DNA from: Bacteroidaceae bacterium
GTDB lineage: Bacteria; Bacteroidota; Bacteroidia; Bacteroidales; Bacteroidaceae
DNA: 8,695 nt
Direction of reading: 5' to 3'
Assembly (NCBI GenBank): GCA_017466965.1
Contig: JAFTTD010000311.1
Coordinates: forward strand, 1-8,695
The notes below the pieces were generated by a model that worked only from the letters and a program-made list of their open reading frames with translations, was not told where the DNA came from and did not search any database. Position numbers and translations under genes: made by a program. The stretch's first letter is position 1; the number at the start of each line of letters is the position of its first letter. Shown here one piece after another: positions 1-6,848 of this stretch.

Positions 1-819
1 GTCCTGCAGGCGGAATATGAAATTGAGCGTCTGAGCAAGAGCTACGAACTTGACAAGGAAGAAGCAGATATGGGCATCATGAGCAAGGCACAGCTTGAAG
101 TGTCGGAAGATGAGTACAGATACAATCTGAAGAAGACACAGCTGACCCTTGAGGGATTGCGTCATGATTCGGCAGTCAATGAGATTCAGCGCTCATTGCT
201 CACCAACGAACTGAATGCCGCTCGCAGCCGATACGAACGTTCGCTCAGGCGCAGGAGCGACCTCATAGTGAGGAGTCCCGCACGAGGACAACTGAGTTTT
301 GTTTCCGCAACTCCCGGACAACGCGTCTCAGCAGGCGAGGCCGTCGCCGTGGTCAACGTTCTGGACGACTACAAAGTGCAGGCCAAACTGAGTGAATACT
401 ATATTGACAGAATTACTTCAGGGTTGCCGGCATCAATAACCTATCAGGGCGAAGAGTTCCCTATGAAAATATCCAGAGTAGTGCCGGAAGTGAAAGACAA
501 GATGTTTACCGTAGAATTAGTGTTTACCGACAGAAAACCCGAAAATGCGAGAGTTGGAAAAAGCTATCGCATACAGATAGAGCTTGGAAAGCCAGAGACG
601 TGCATTGTTGTTGACAGGGGAAGCTTCTACTCCGTAACAGGCGGCAGATGGGTATATAAACTGAATGAGTCTGGTACAGCCGCAGAACGCACATCCATAT
701 CCGTCGGCAGACAGAATCCTAAGCAGTACGAGATTCTCGACGGACTGAAAGATGGAGACAGAATCATCATTTCTGACTACTCTAAATTTGGGGAGGCAGA
801 AGAAATTAAATTAAAATGA
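1..819 (+). CDS. HlyD/MacA-type periplasmic adaptor protein, C-terminal part (5' truncated)
   Basis: The reading frame is open from base 1 to the TGA at 817-819, giving 272 residues of a protein whose N-terminus lies outside the window; the internal ATG at 70 is not a credible start because the coiled coil continues upstream of it. Residues 1-86 are charged, heptad-like and Leu/Glu/Arg-rich, matching the helical hairpin of membrane-fusion proteins. Residues 88-121 (LIVRSPARGQLSFV, then PGQRVSAGEAVAVV) are the second half of a lipoyl-like domain. Residues about 122-197 resemble the beta-barrel, and 200-272 the membrane-proximal domain, ending in the common LKDGDRIIISD pattern. In this family the adaptor links an inner-membrane ABC or RND transporter to a TolC-type outer-membrane channel. 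The downstream ATPase and permeases point to the ABC (MacA-like) role. The ATPase gene begins 98 bp later with its own promoter candidate. Substrate unknown. Confidence 0.88.
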   Translation, partial: VLQAEYEIERLSKSYELDKEEADMGIMSKAQLEVSEDEYRYNLKKTQLTLEGLRHDSAVNEIQRSLLTNELNAARSRYERSLRRRSDLIVRSPARGQLSFVSATPGQRVSAGEAVAVVNVLDDYKVQAKLSEYYIDRITSGLPASITYQGEEFPMKISRVVPEVKDKMFTVELVFTDRKPENARVGKSYRIQIELGKPETCIVVDRGSFYSVTGGRWVYKLNESGTAAERTSISVGRQNPKQYEILDGLKDGDRIIISDYSKFGEAEEIKLK

Positions 820-860
820 CAAAAGCGCATATCATCTTTATTGATGCAATTGGCATGAAC

Positions 861-876
861 TATAATTGCGATTATA
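861..876. repeat. Inverted repeat overlapping the ABC promoter
   Basis: TATAAT-TGCG-ATTATA is a perfect 6-bp inverted repeat with a 4-nt centre, and it contains the TTG of the proposed -33 element. Its position would suit an operator for a dimeric regulator. In a spacer this AT-rich it could also arise by chance, and no regulator gene is in the window. Confidence 0.3.
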
Positions 877-896
877 ATCTATATTAACTAATTTTG
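866..896 (+). promoter_or_regulatory. Bacteroidetes-type promoter for the ABC ATPase gene
   Basis: TTG at 866-868 is followed after exactly 20 nt by TAATTTTG at 889-896, a full match to the Bacteroidetes -7 consensus TAnnTTTG with usual spacing. Transcription would start near 903-906 and leave a leader of roughly 12-15 nt before the ATG at 918. The element implies that the ATPase and permeases can be transcribed separately from the adaptor. The second promoter candidate in the window, at 8575-8605, has the same 20-nt spacing. Confidence 0.6.
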
Positions 897-917
897 TAAC
901 AAATAAAAATTGAAAAA

Positions 918-1577
918 ATGATTAAGACAGAAAACATCAAGAAAGTGTTCCGCACAGAAGAAGTGGAAACTTGGGCGTTAAACGGAGTTGATTTTGAAGT
1001 TAAGGAAGGCGAGTTCGTTGCTATTATGGGCCCTTCAGGATGTGGTAAGTCCACTCTTCTCAATATCCTTGGACTTCTTGACAATCCATCAGAGGGAACT
1101 TATATTCTTAATGGAACTGATATTACTCAATTTGCAGAGAATCAGAGAACTAACCTCCGTAAGGGAGTAATAGGGTTTGTTTTCCAAAGTTTCAATCTTA
1201 TTGATGAACTGAACGTATATGAGAATATAGAATTGCCGCTGCTCTATATGGGAATTCCTAAGAAGGAACGCAAGGAGCGTGTCAATGCAGCTATGGAACG
1301 TATGGACATTATCCACCGCGCGAAGCACTTCCCTCAGCAACTTTCCGGAGGTCAGCAGCAGCGTGTTGCCATAGCTCGTGCCGTAGTTGCTAATCCTAAA
1401 CTCATACTTGCCGACGAGCCTACTGGTAACCTTGACTCGAAGAACGGACTGGAGGTGATGGAACTTCTTCGCCAGCTCAATCTTGAGGGCACAACAATAG
1501 TTATGGTAACTCACTCGCAGCGCGATGCTTCGTATGCAGGAAGAGTGGTTAATTTGTTCGACGGAAAGGTGGTTTAG
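918..1577 (+). CDS. ABC transporter ATP-binding protein, LolD/MacB-type
   Basis: This 219-residue protein is a single, complete nucleotide-binding domain. Visible motifs are Walker [10 protein letters not shown] (38-46), Q-loop Gln90 in FVFQSFNLI, signature LSGGQQQR (142-149), Walker B LILADEP with catalytic Glu167, D-loop NLD (171-173) and H-loop His199. The length and the EPTGNLDS stretch are typical of the family that drives MacB, LolCDE and FtsX permeases, which extrude substrates from the outer face of the inner membrane by mechanotransmission rather than passing them through a central pore. It acts on the cytoplasmic side and probably serves both permeases downstream, since no second ATPase is present. 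The ATG at 918 follows an A-rich leader (AATTGAAAAA) without a Shine-Dalgarno sequence. The only candidate partners in the window are the permeases starting 90 bp downstream and about 2.8 kb downstream. Confidence 0.95.
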   Translation: MIKTENIKKVFRTEEVETWALNGVDFEVKEGEFVAIMGPSGCGKSTLLNILGLLDNPSEGTYILNGTDITQFAENQRTNLRKGVIGFVFQSFNLIDELNVYENIELPLLYMGIPKKERKERVNAAMERMDIIHRAKHFPQQLSGGQQQRVAIARAVVANPKLILADEPTGNLDSKNGLEVMELLRQLNLEGTTIVMVTHSQRDASYAGRVVNLFDGKVV

Positions 1578-1585
1578 TAGAAAGT

Positions 1586-1635
1586 AGGGAGTTCAGACAT
1601 GGGTACACCCTATGCATTTGCTTACTTAACTCCCT
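1586..1635 (+). repeat. Long-looped inverted repeat between ATPase and permease genes
   Basis: AGGGAGTT (1586-1593) and AACTCCCT (1628-1635) are perfectly complementary over 8 bp across a 34-nt loop, which itself contains GGGTACACCC (1601-1610). The left arm belongs to a GGAGTTCAG unit and the right arm to the AACT-type array, so the hairpin joins repeat units lying in opposite orientations. No T-run follows, so it is not an obvious terminator; attenuation or mRNA stabilisation in the operon is possible. Confidence 0.4.
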
Positions 1636-1663
1636 TTAACTTCTTAACTTCATTAACTCCTTT
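1628..1663 (+). repeat. AACT-type short tandem repeat just upstream of permease 1
   Basis: Four imperfect units, AACTCCCTTT, AACTTCTT, AACTTCATT and AACTCCTTT, run head to tail and end 4 nt before the ATG at 1668. On the opposite strand they read GGAGTTAA or GAAGTTAA, the unit found downstream of the second permease. The array makes the immediate mRNA leader pyrimidine/A-rich and free of a Shine-Dalgarno sequence. Confidence 0.7.
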
Positions 1664-1667
1664 ATTT

Positions 1668-4097
1668 ATGATTTTACACTATCTTAAAATAGCAGTTCGT
1701 CAACTGCTTAAATATAAAACGCAGAATGTCATCAGCATTGTGGGGCTGTCCGTCGCCCTGCTATGCTTCACGCTGTGCCTCTTCGTCACTTACTATGCGT
1801 TTGATGTCAATAAGTGTTTCGAACAGAAAGACCGCATAGTGCAGTTCTATATTACAGACAACGACAGCGCTTTCAACAATGGACCTCATGTTATGATGTT
1901 TTTTGACACAGCGGATGAGGTTAAGAAAGTAAATCCTTCGGGATTGCAATGTCTGACACGAATAGTTGATACAGATAGCTACCACTATCAGGTTGAGACA
2001 GCTCAGGGCAAAATGATGCCCTACCAGTTATTAGGGTTTGAGACTGACTCCAACTTTATAAGTGTGTTCACTCCTGAAATCCTTGCAGGCAACTGGAATC
2101 AGGCGGTAAGCACTCCTAACAGCATGGTGCTGACGGAATCGACTGCCAAGCGTATGTTCGGCAGTGCCAACGATGCTGTAGGGCGCAAGCTCTACCGCAT
2201 TCAGAGGCCTTTCTACATGATGCCAGACCAGTGGCCCGAAGGCGGTGTGTACTATACCGTCCAGGCTGTAATGGAGGATATTCCGACGAATAACACTATA
2301 GCGTATGGCGTCCACTTAGACTATTTTACTCTGAATGATGAGTTCGGATACCGCAATGTTACAAAGGAATGGATGCATGCGTCCACATCGTGCTTCCTGT
2401 TCGGACTGATTGACGAGCAGACCGATGTTCTTGATTTCTGTAATGAATTTGAGAAACAAGGGTGCATCCAATCAATGAGTGTAGGCGACTTTTCTATTCA
2501 TGTAGCTCAGATGGGAAAAAATACTTTTTATGATCGGAATATAAAGGGCTACCTGATATGGATACCTTTAGTGGCTGGTATTCTTGTGTTGCTTGTAGGT
2601 TGTTTGAACTTCTTCCATCTCCTTATCGGTTCACTGCTGACAAGGATTCGCGAGTACAGCATAAGTCGTGTTAATGGTGCCACGGGGTGGAATCTCGTTG
2701 TGCAGCTGACGTTGCAGTCGGGCATGATGATAGCCATAAGCGGAGTGCTTGCCTTCGTAATGGCGGAACTGCTGTCACCTCACCTTCACTTCGATGTCTA
2801 TTATATGAACTTGAGTATCGGTGGTACTGAACTTTATCTTCAGCTGGCATCATACTTGTTCTGTCTCCTTTTTCTTTCATTTCTGATCTGTTCCATAGTG
2901 GTTTGGTATGTGTGTCGCATACCAGTGCAGGACGGTGTCTTTGGCGGTAGCCGGAAATATGGTCGAAAGCGAGTGCGCAACGTTATGCTTTGCATCCAGC
3001 TTGTGGTAGCATGGATATTTGTATGTCTCGCTGTTGTCTATTTTCAGCAGGGACAAAAGGTTGAGGCGAAGATATTGTCGTTCATCTCGCCCGATGACAA
3101 GGAACGTATCATCGGACTGAGTTTGACCGACAGGTTTACTGACGAGACAGAGAAGAATGTTATTGTTGACAGGGTTAAATCTATTCCCGACATAGAGGAT
3201 GTACTTGTTGGACAGAATATGCTTCAAGTGACTTCAACCAGTTTGTCTTCGGAAAAGAAAATTACGCAAAACTCCACTCTGCGTGTCAACCTGTTCCGTT
3301 TTGCATCAAACGCAACTACGTTTACAGGCATGAAGATACTGAAAGGAACGGACTGGCAGAAGCCTGGTGACATCTTGGTAGACGAGAAACTTGCGGGACT
3401 GCTTGCTGAGAAATTCGGTACTGAAGTTGTGGGCATGAAACTCTATTATTGGGGAGACGTGGAATATACTGTTGCAGGAATCTGCGAAGAGATTGTGCTT
3501 CGTTCAGACCAGCCAATGGCGGGCTACTACATTGAATTCCCTGAAGAAGGACTCGATAACGAGTATTGCTACATCAAGTGTCGCAAAGGCTGTGTAGACG
3601 ACGTGCGCGAATCTATAGACAAGATTCTGTGTGAGTTCTACCCAGAGAGTTTCAAACCAGAATGCAGCACTCTTGCCGAAGCGTTGAGAGTCAGAGAATC
3701 GGATGTGTTCTTTGTACGCGATGTGGCAATGTTCATGTCAGTGGTAATCCTCCTGATCTGTCTGCTCGGAGTCTATTCGGCAATAACGCTCGACACGGAG
3801 TTCCGCCAGAAGGAGATGGCTATCCGCAAGGTGAACGGAGCGAGCATGAAGGACATAGCAATTCTGTTCGCACGCCTATACATCGTGCTGCTCACAGTGT
3901 CTTTCGTCATAGCACTGCCCGTAGTACTGAAGGCTGTAGATCATGTCAGTTCGCTTTACTACATCTTCATCGAAACCGGTTTCACGTTCTACGCCACAGT
4001 ATTCATTGCAATGTTGCTCATTGTGGCACTGACCGTAGGTTGGAAGATATGGAGGATAAGCAGGGTTAATCCGGCTGAAGTTATTAAGAGAGAGTGA
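1668..4097 (+). CDS. FtsX/MacB-like ABC transporter permease, first paralogue
   Basis: The start at 1668 gives 809 residues. The frame also opens at 1599, but the extra 23 residues would come from the repeat array, and MILHYLKIAVRQLLKYK aligns with the N-terminus of the next gene. Predicted topology has eight membrane segments: about 20-45, 295-318, 344-368, 389-416, 437-459, 685-708, 731-754 and 773-794. Two large periplasmic regions, 46-294 and 460-684, are in the place of MacB periplasmic core domains. The cytoplasmic loops after segments 2 and 6 carry the FtsX coupling motif twice: REYSISRVNGA (328-338) and RQKEMAIRKVNGA (713-725). It ends in RVNPAEVIKRE, a common ending in this family. 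It should dimerise and couple to the upstream ATPase; a heterodimer with the second permease is inferred. The substrate is unknown; family members export peptides, lipoproteins or antibiotics. Confidence 0.92.
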   Translation: MILHYLKIAVRQLLKYKTQNVISIVGLSVALLCFTLCLFVTYYAFDVNKCFEQKDRIVQFYITDNDSAFNNGPHVMMFFDTADEVKKVNPSGLQCLTRIVDTDSYHYQVETAQGKMMPYQLLGFETDSNFISVFTPEILAGNWNQAVSTPNSMVLTESTAKRMFGSANDAVGRKLYRIQRPFYMMPDQWPEGGVYYTVQAVMEDIPTNNTIAYGVHLDYFTLNDEFGYRNVTKEWMHASTSCFLFGLIDEQTDVLDFCNEFEKQGCIQSMSVGDFSIHVAQMGKNTFYDRNIKGYLIWIPLVAGILVLLVGCLNFFHLLIGSLLTRIREYSISRVNGATGWNLVVQLTLQSGMMIAISGVLAFVMAELLSPHLHFDVYYMNLSIGGTELYLQLASYLFCLLFLSFLICSIVVWYVCRIPVQDGVFGGSRKYGRKRVRNVMLCIQLVVAWIFVCLAVVYFQQGQKVEAKILSFISPDDKERIIGLSLTDRFTDETEKNVIVDRVKSIPDIEDVLVGQNMLQVTSTSLSSEKKITQNSTLRVNLFRFASNATTFTGMKILKGTDWQKPGDILVDEKLAGLLAEKFGTEVVGMKLYYWGDVEYTVAGICEEIVLRSDQPMAGYYIEFPEEGLDNEYCYIKCRKGCVDDVRESIDKILCEFYPESFKPECSTLAEALRVRESDVFFVRDVAMFMSVVILLICLLGVYSAITLDTEFRQKEMAIRKVNGASMKDIAILFARLYIVLLTVSFVIALPVVLKAVDHVSSLYYIFIETGFTFYATVFIAMLLIVALTVGWKIWRISRVNPAEVIKRE
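1692..1714 (+). other. 23-nt block shared by both permease genes, with hairpin
   Basis: Codons 9-15 and two bases of codon 16 are identical to 4410-4432 in the second permease gene. Inside it, GCAGTT (1692-1697) and AACTGC (1702-1707) form a 6-bp stem with loop CGTC, extendable by one A-T pair here. The encoded residues are AVRQLLKY. The surrounding codons differ freely between the genes. Confidence 0.75.
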
Positions 4098-4128
4098 GTT
4101 TTTGGGAGGTAGGTTTTAATTAAGAATT

Positions 4129-4261
4129 ATGGCATTGCGTAATAGAAGCAATGCTTGCGACGACTGAAACTTTAGTTTCACAAAGGAGTTCACGTAGTGA
4201 CCATTGGTTTACGGGAGTTCAGGAGTTCAGAAGTTCAGACTAATGTATTGGATGGCATTGC
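4129..4261 (+). repeat. 133-bp hairpin-rich intergenic element bounded by 10-bp direct repeats
   Basis: ATGGCATTGC occurs at 4129-4138 and again at 4252-4261. Between them are three inverted repeats: GCATTGC/GCAATGC (4132-4138 and 4148-4154, 9-nt loop), TGAAAC-TTTA-GTTTCA (4165-4180) and TCAC-GTA-GTGA (4190-4200). A GGAGTTCA unit at 4185-4192 and a three-unit array at 4214-4237 also lie inside. No ORF or transposase is present. It resembles a non-autonomous, REP- or MITE-like element, but insertion is inferred only from the flanking repeats; without homologues the boundaries are provisional. Confidence 0.45.
4214..4237 (+). repeat. GGAGTTCA tandem array, three 8-bp units
   Basis: The units are GGAGTTCA, GGAGTTCA and GAAGTTCA in exact 8-bp register, followed by GAC. 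The same GTTCAGAC ending occurs at 1591-1598 between the ATPase and the first permease, and TTCAGAC occurs at 4361-4367. This links these spacers to one repeat family. Confidence 0.75.
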
Positions 4262-4262
4262 A

Positions 4263-4380
4263 AACTTAAAAACTCAAGAACTTAAAAACTAAAAAACTTA
4301 AACTTAGCCTTAGTTAGCATAACTCAAAAACTAAAAAACTTAAGAACTAAAAAACTTAAATTCAGACTTAAAAACTTAAA
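4263..4380 (+). repeat. AACT-type 8-bp tandem arrays upstream of permease 2
   Basis: Two blocks of five exact 8-bp units lie at 4263-4302 and 4321-4360, separated by an 18-nt non-repeat stretch. Every unit starts AACT and continues TAAA, CAAG, AAAA, CAAA or TAAG. A further AACTTAAA sits at 4373-4380, so the array ends 5 nt before the ATG at 4386. The leader of the second permease mRNA is therefore almost pure repeat and has no Shine-Dalgarno sequence. Spacing and unit length exclude a CRISPR array. Confidence 0.85.
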
Positions 4381-4385
4381 TCATT

Positions 4386-6725
4386 ATGATTGTTCATTAT
4401 ATAAAAATGGCAGTTCGTCAACTGCTTAAATACAAGTTCCATAGCACTGTTTCAGCTTTGTGCATGGCGCTGGGACTGACTCTATACGGATATATCGGGT
4501 GTGCCTTATATCACTCGTTAGGACCTCAGAACGAAATTATAATCACTGCCATGTCTGAGGGCAACTTAGCGGATATGATTCAGACGGCTGACCTCAAACA
4601 GATTATTGACAGGGACATAGAAGGTATGAGGGACATACGAACTGCAACCTGGCATAATCAGGAGGCGGATGTGTATGTTGAGGGTGACATGGAGACACCT
4701 TACCGGGCGCAGATTAAGGGTGCCACTCCGCTATATTTTCGTCCTGTAGATGGTGGGAAGACACGCGTTATTGAAGGACGTGACTCTATAGGCGAGGGTG
4801 AGGCTATTGTTACCAAGGCGTTTGCCGATAGGGTGTTCGGCGAGAAGTCGGCAATAGGCAAGACTGTCACGCTCTTGAGTCTGACCCTTAACCCCGACAA
4901 TTACCTGCAGATGCAGGACTATTGGGGTAAGACATACCGCATTGTGGGAGTTGTCAGACCGCAATATGCTGATGATGTCACATCGGTTGTATATATGTCG
5001 ATGATATGGAACAGGGACGTATGTCAGGCTACCGCCTATCTGGAAGATGACTATACAATCAGTAAGGTGTCGGAGTCGGTAGGCGCTTACGAGTGGAAAA
5101 GAGCAAGTGACGGTGCGCCTTTCACGGTGACGATGTTCCTTAAGAATGATTATGATGCCGAGTTTTGGGCTACTTATACAGTCGTCACCCTTGTCTCGCT
5201 GTTGATTTTCATCACGGGGCTGGTCAGCTTCATGAAGTTTATGATTCAGATGTTCTATACCCGTCAGCGCGAACTGGCTCTGCGCAAATGTGTGGGTTCC
5301 GACAACAAGGGGCTTTACGCTTTGCTGGCAAGCGAGGTGGTGGTGATGCTGACGGTGACGTTCTTGATTTCGTGCGTAACTTCGGAACTGGTCAATTCGT
5401 ACATACGATATATGGACATAAAGGAAATAATATGGATTGAACTGGAACAGCTCATGGTATGGCAGGGCATTGCCGCGCTTGTAGCCCTCGGAGTGAGCCT
5501 GCTCGTAATTATGGTGCCGATATGGAACCTGCGCCGAGTGGGTATGAAGGGTGGTATGATGCGCAAACGTCAGGGCAAGAAGGCACGTACGACGATGCTC
5601 GCATTGCAGTTTGCCATCTCTATTTTGTTCTTCGGAGTCTTGGGACTGGTTTTGAGACTGTCCGCTTTGGAAGCTCCGCATGTGACAAAGAGAATGACGT
5701 ATGACGAGATGGGACGCATCATACAGCTCGGAATGAACTACAAGGACTGGGACTATATCCGTCCGCAGATTGAGAAACTGCCTGAAGTGGAGACCTATGC
5801 TTATGTCTGTGACGAGAGTTTCTCGAAAAACAGGATTGCAATGCGTGATTATATAGTGGGGAAGGACACGATGTATGCCCAGGTGCTTGCCAATGGCGAC
5901 CCGAAGTATTTCGAGGTCTTCAACATCCCGATGGAAGGAAAGGTGGTTAGTCCCGATGAGCAGAACTATGTCTATGTGGACAAGGTGCTGCATGGGATTC
6001 TGCAGCAGCAAGAGGACTTCGACGGAACCATCATGCTCGACTGGGGCAGAAAGTACCAGATTGCTGGCGTGATAGACTGCGACATCAATAGCGAGGGGAC
6101 GAAAGGTGTCCATTTAGCTGGAAGTGGTTACAGGGTAATGCAGGGTACAATCTTTGAGGTGGCGCCATGTGCGGGCTATTATTACTACAAAATCAAGGAC
6201 GGTGTAGACATCAAGAAGGTGAAGGCGGCAATAGAGAGCATTTACCGCCAGTTCGTACCGGAGACTGTGGACGTGTATATCCCTACAGTGGAGGAAGTAG
6301 TATATGAAAGCGAGAAGCAAGTGATGATGATCCTCCACCTGAGGTATCTGCTTACGTTAATCAGTCTGCTGTTGAGTGTGCTCAGCGTGTATTCAAGCAT
6401 ATCGCTCGATGCGGCAACACGGCAGAAGGAGATTGCGATTAGGAAGATAAACGGAGCACGTAGCCGCGACATAGTGATGCAGTTCCTCCGTCCTTACATG
6501 CTGACATACGTAATCACATTCCTTGTTGTCTATTTCAGCATGGCCAATTTCCTTCCTGAATATGCTATTGGCGACCAACATAATTATTATCTTACATTAG
6601 CATTCAAAGTTATATGGGGTGTCTGTATCTTCATTGTCAGTGTCGGACTGCTCGCCCTCACTACATGGACTAAGATAAAGATGATTATGGGTGTCAACCC
6701 TGCTGAAGTTGTGAGAAGGGAGTGA
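4386..6725 (+). CDS. FtsX/MacB-like ABC transporter permease, second paralogue
   Basis: This 779-residue protein has the same layout as its upstream neighbour: eight predicted membrane segments at about 20-44, 262-288, 314-336, 358-380, 403-424, 651-673, 703-722 and 737-760, with periplasmic regions 45-261 and 425-650. The coupling motif appears twice, RQRELALRKCVGS (293-305) and RQKEIAIRKINGA (679-691), and the C-terminus VNPAEVVRRE mirrors the other paralogue. The N-terminus MIVHYIKMAVRQLLKYK is nearly the same as in the first permease, whereas the periplasmic parts have diverged and the first periplasmic domain is about 30 residues shorter. That pattern suggests old tandem duplication followed by specialisation, with shared use of one ATPase. 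The start is fixed by the alignment and by the repeat array ending at 4380. The 288-bp spacer has no recognised promoter, so co-transcription is likely but unproven. Substrate unknown. Confidence 0.92.
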   Translation: MIVHYIKMAVRQLLKYKFHSTVSALCMALGLTLYGYIGCALYHSLGPQNEIIITAMSEGNLADMIQTADLKQIIDRDIEGMRDIRTATWHNQEADVYVEGDMETPYRAQIKGATPLYFRPVDGGKTRVIEGRDSIGEGEAIVTKAFADRVFGEKSAIGKTVTLLSLTLNPDNYLQMQDYWGKTYRIVGVVRPQYADDVTSVVYMSMIWNRDVCQATAYLEDDYTISKVSESVGAYEWKRASDGAPFTVTMFLKNDYDAEFWATYTVVTLVSLLIFITGLVSFMKFMIQMFYTRQRELALRKCVGSDNKGLYALLASEVVVMLTVTFLISCVTSELVNSYIRYMDIKEIIWIELEQLMVWQGIAALVALGVSLLVIMVPIWNLRRVGMKGGMMRKRQGKKARTTMLALQFAISILFFGVLGLVLRLSALEAPHVTKRMTYDEMGRIIQLGMNYKDWDYIRPQIEKLPEVETYAYVCDESFSKNRIAMRDYIVGKDTMYAQVLANGDPKYFEVFNIPMEGKVVSPDEQNYVYVDKVLHGILQQQEDFDGTIMLDWGRKYQIAGVIDCDINSEGTKGVHLAGSGYRVMQGTIFEVAPCAGYYYYKIKDGVDIKKVKAAIESIYRQFVPETVDVYIPTVEEVVYESEKQVMMILHLRYLLTLISLLLSVLSVYSSISLDAATRQKEIAIRKINGARSRDIVMQFLRPYMLTYVITFLVVYFSMANFLPEYAIGDQHNYYLTLAFKVIWGVCIFIVSVGLLALTTWTKIKMIMGVNPAEVVRRE
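4410..4432 (+). other. Second copy of the 23-nt shared permease block
   Basis: This segment is identical to 1692-1714 and occupies the same offset, codons 9-16, with hairpin GCAGTT (4410-4415), loop CGTC, AACTGC (4420-4425). The flanking pair is G-T here instead of A-T. Confidence 0.75.
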
Positions 6726-6745
6726 ATTTTTGAGGAGATTTTTCA

Positions 6746-6803
6746 GGAGTTAAGGAGTTAAGGAGTTAAGAAGTTAAAAGGAGGAGTTAAATAAGGGAGT
6801 TAA
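6746..6803 (+). repeat. GGAGTTAA tandem array downstream of permease 2
   Basis: GGAGTTAA is repeated three times and GAAGTTAA once in exact 8-bp register at 6746-6777, followed by two spaced copies at 6783-6790 and 6796-6803. This is the reverse complement of the TTAACTCC-type units upstream of the first permease. It lies between the convergent stop codons of the second permease and the phosphoesterase. Confidence 0.85.
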
Positions 6804-6848
6804 AAGGGGACGATACTCTGTGGTAATGTCTTACCTCCCTACCTCCTT
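6778..6848. terminator. Possible hairpin between convergent genes
   Basis: AAGGAGG (6778-6784) can pair with CCTCCTT (6842-6848), and GGGAG (6795-6799) with CTCCC (6835-6839), giving an interrupted stem; TATTTTTCC follows on the + strand. A terminator is expected here for the permease transcript. The stem has a large internal loop and an unequal number of unpaired bases on each side, so this is a weak candidate. The CCTCCTT arm overlaps the stop codon of the convergent gene. Confidence 0.25.

Noticed and set aside
1599..1667. Upstream ATG as the start of the first permease
   Set aside because: The added 23 residues are encoded by the spacer and its repeats, and the paralogue begins at the position equivalent to the ATG at 1668.
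4263..4380. CRISPR-like array
   Set aside because: Units are 8 bp and mostly contiguous, with no 20-40 bp spacers and no cas genes.
4731..6113. Open frame of 460 codons on the minus strand inside the second permease gene
   Set aside because: It is antisense to a gene with clear membrane topology and FtsX motifs. Its translation is rich in His, Gln and Arg without recognisable domains or membrane segments, as expected for a codon-bias shadow.
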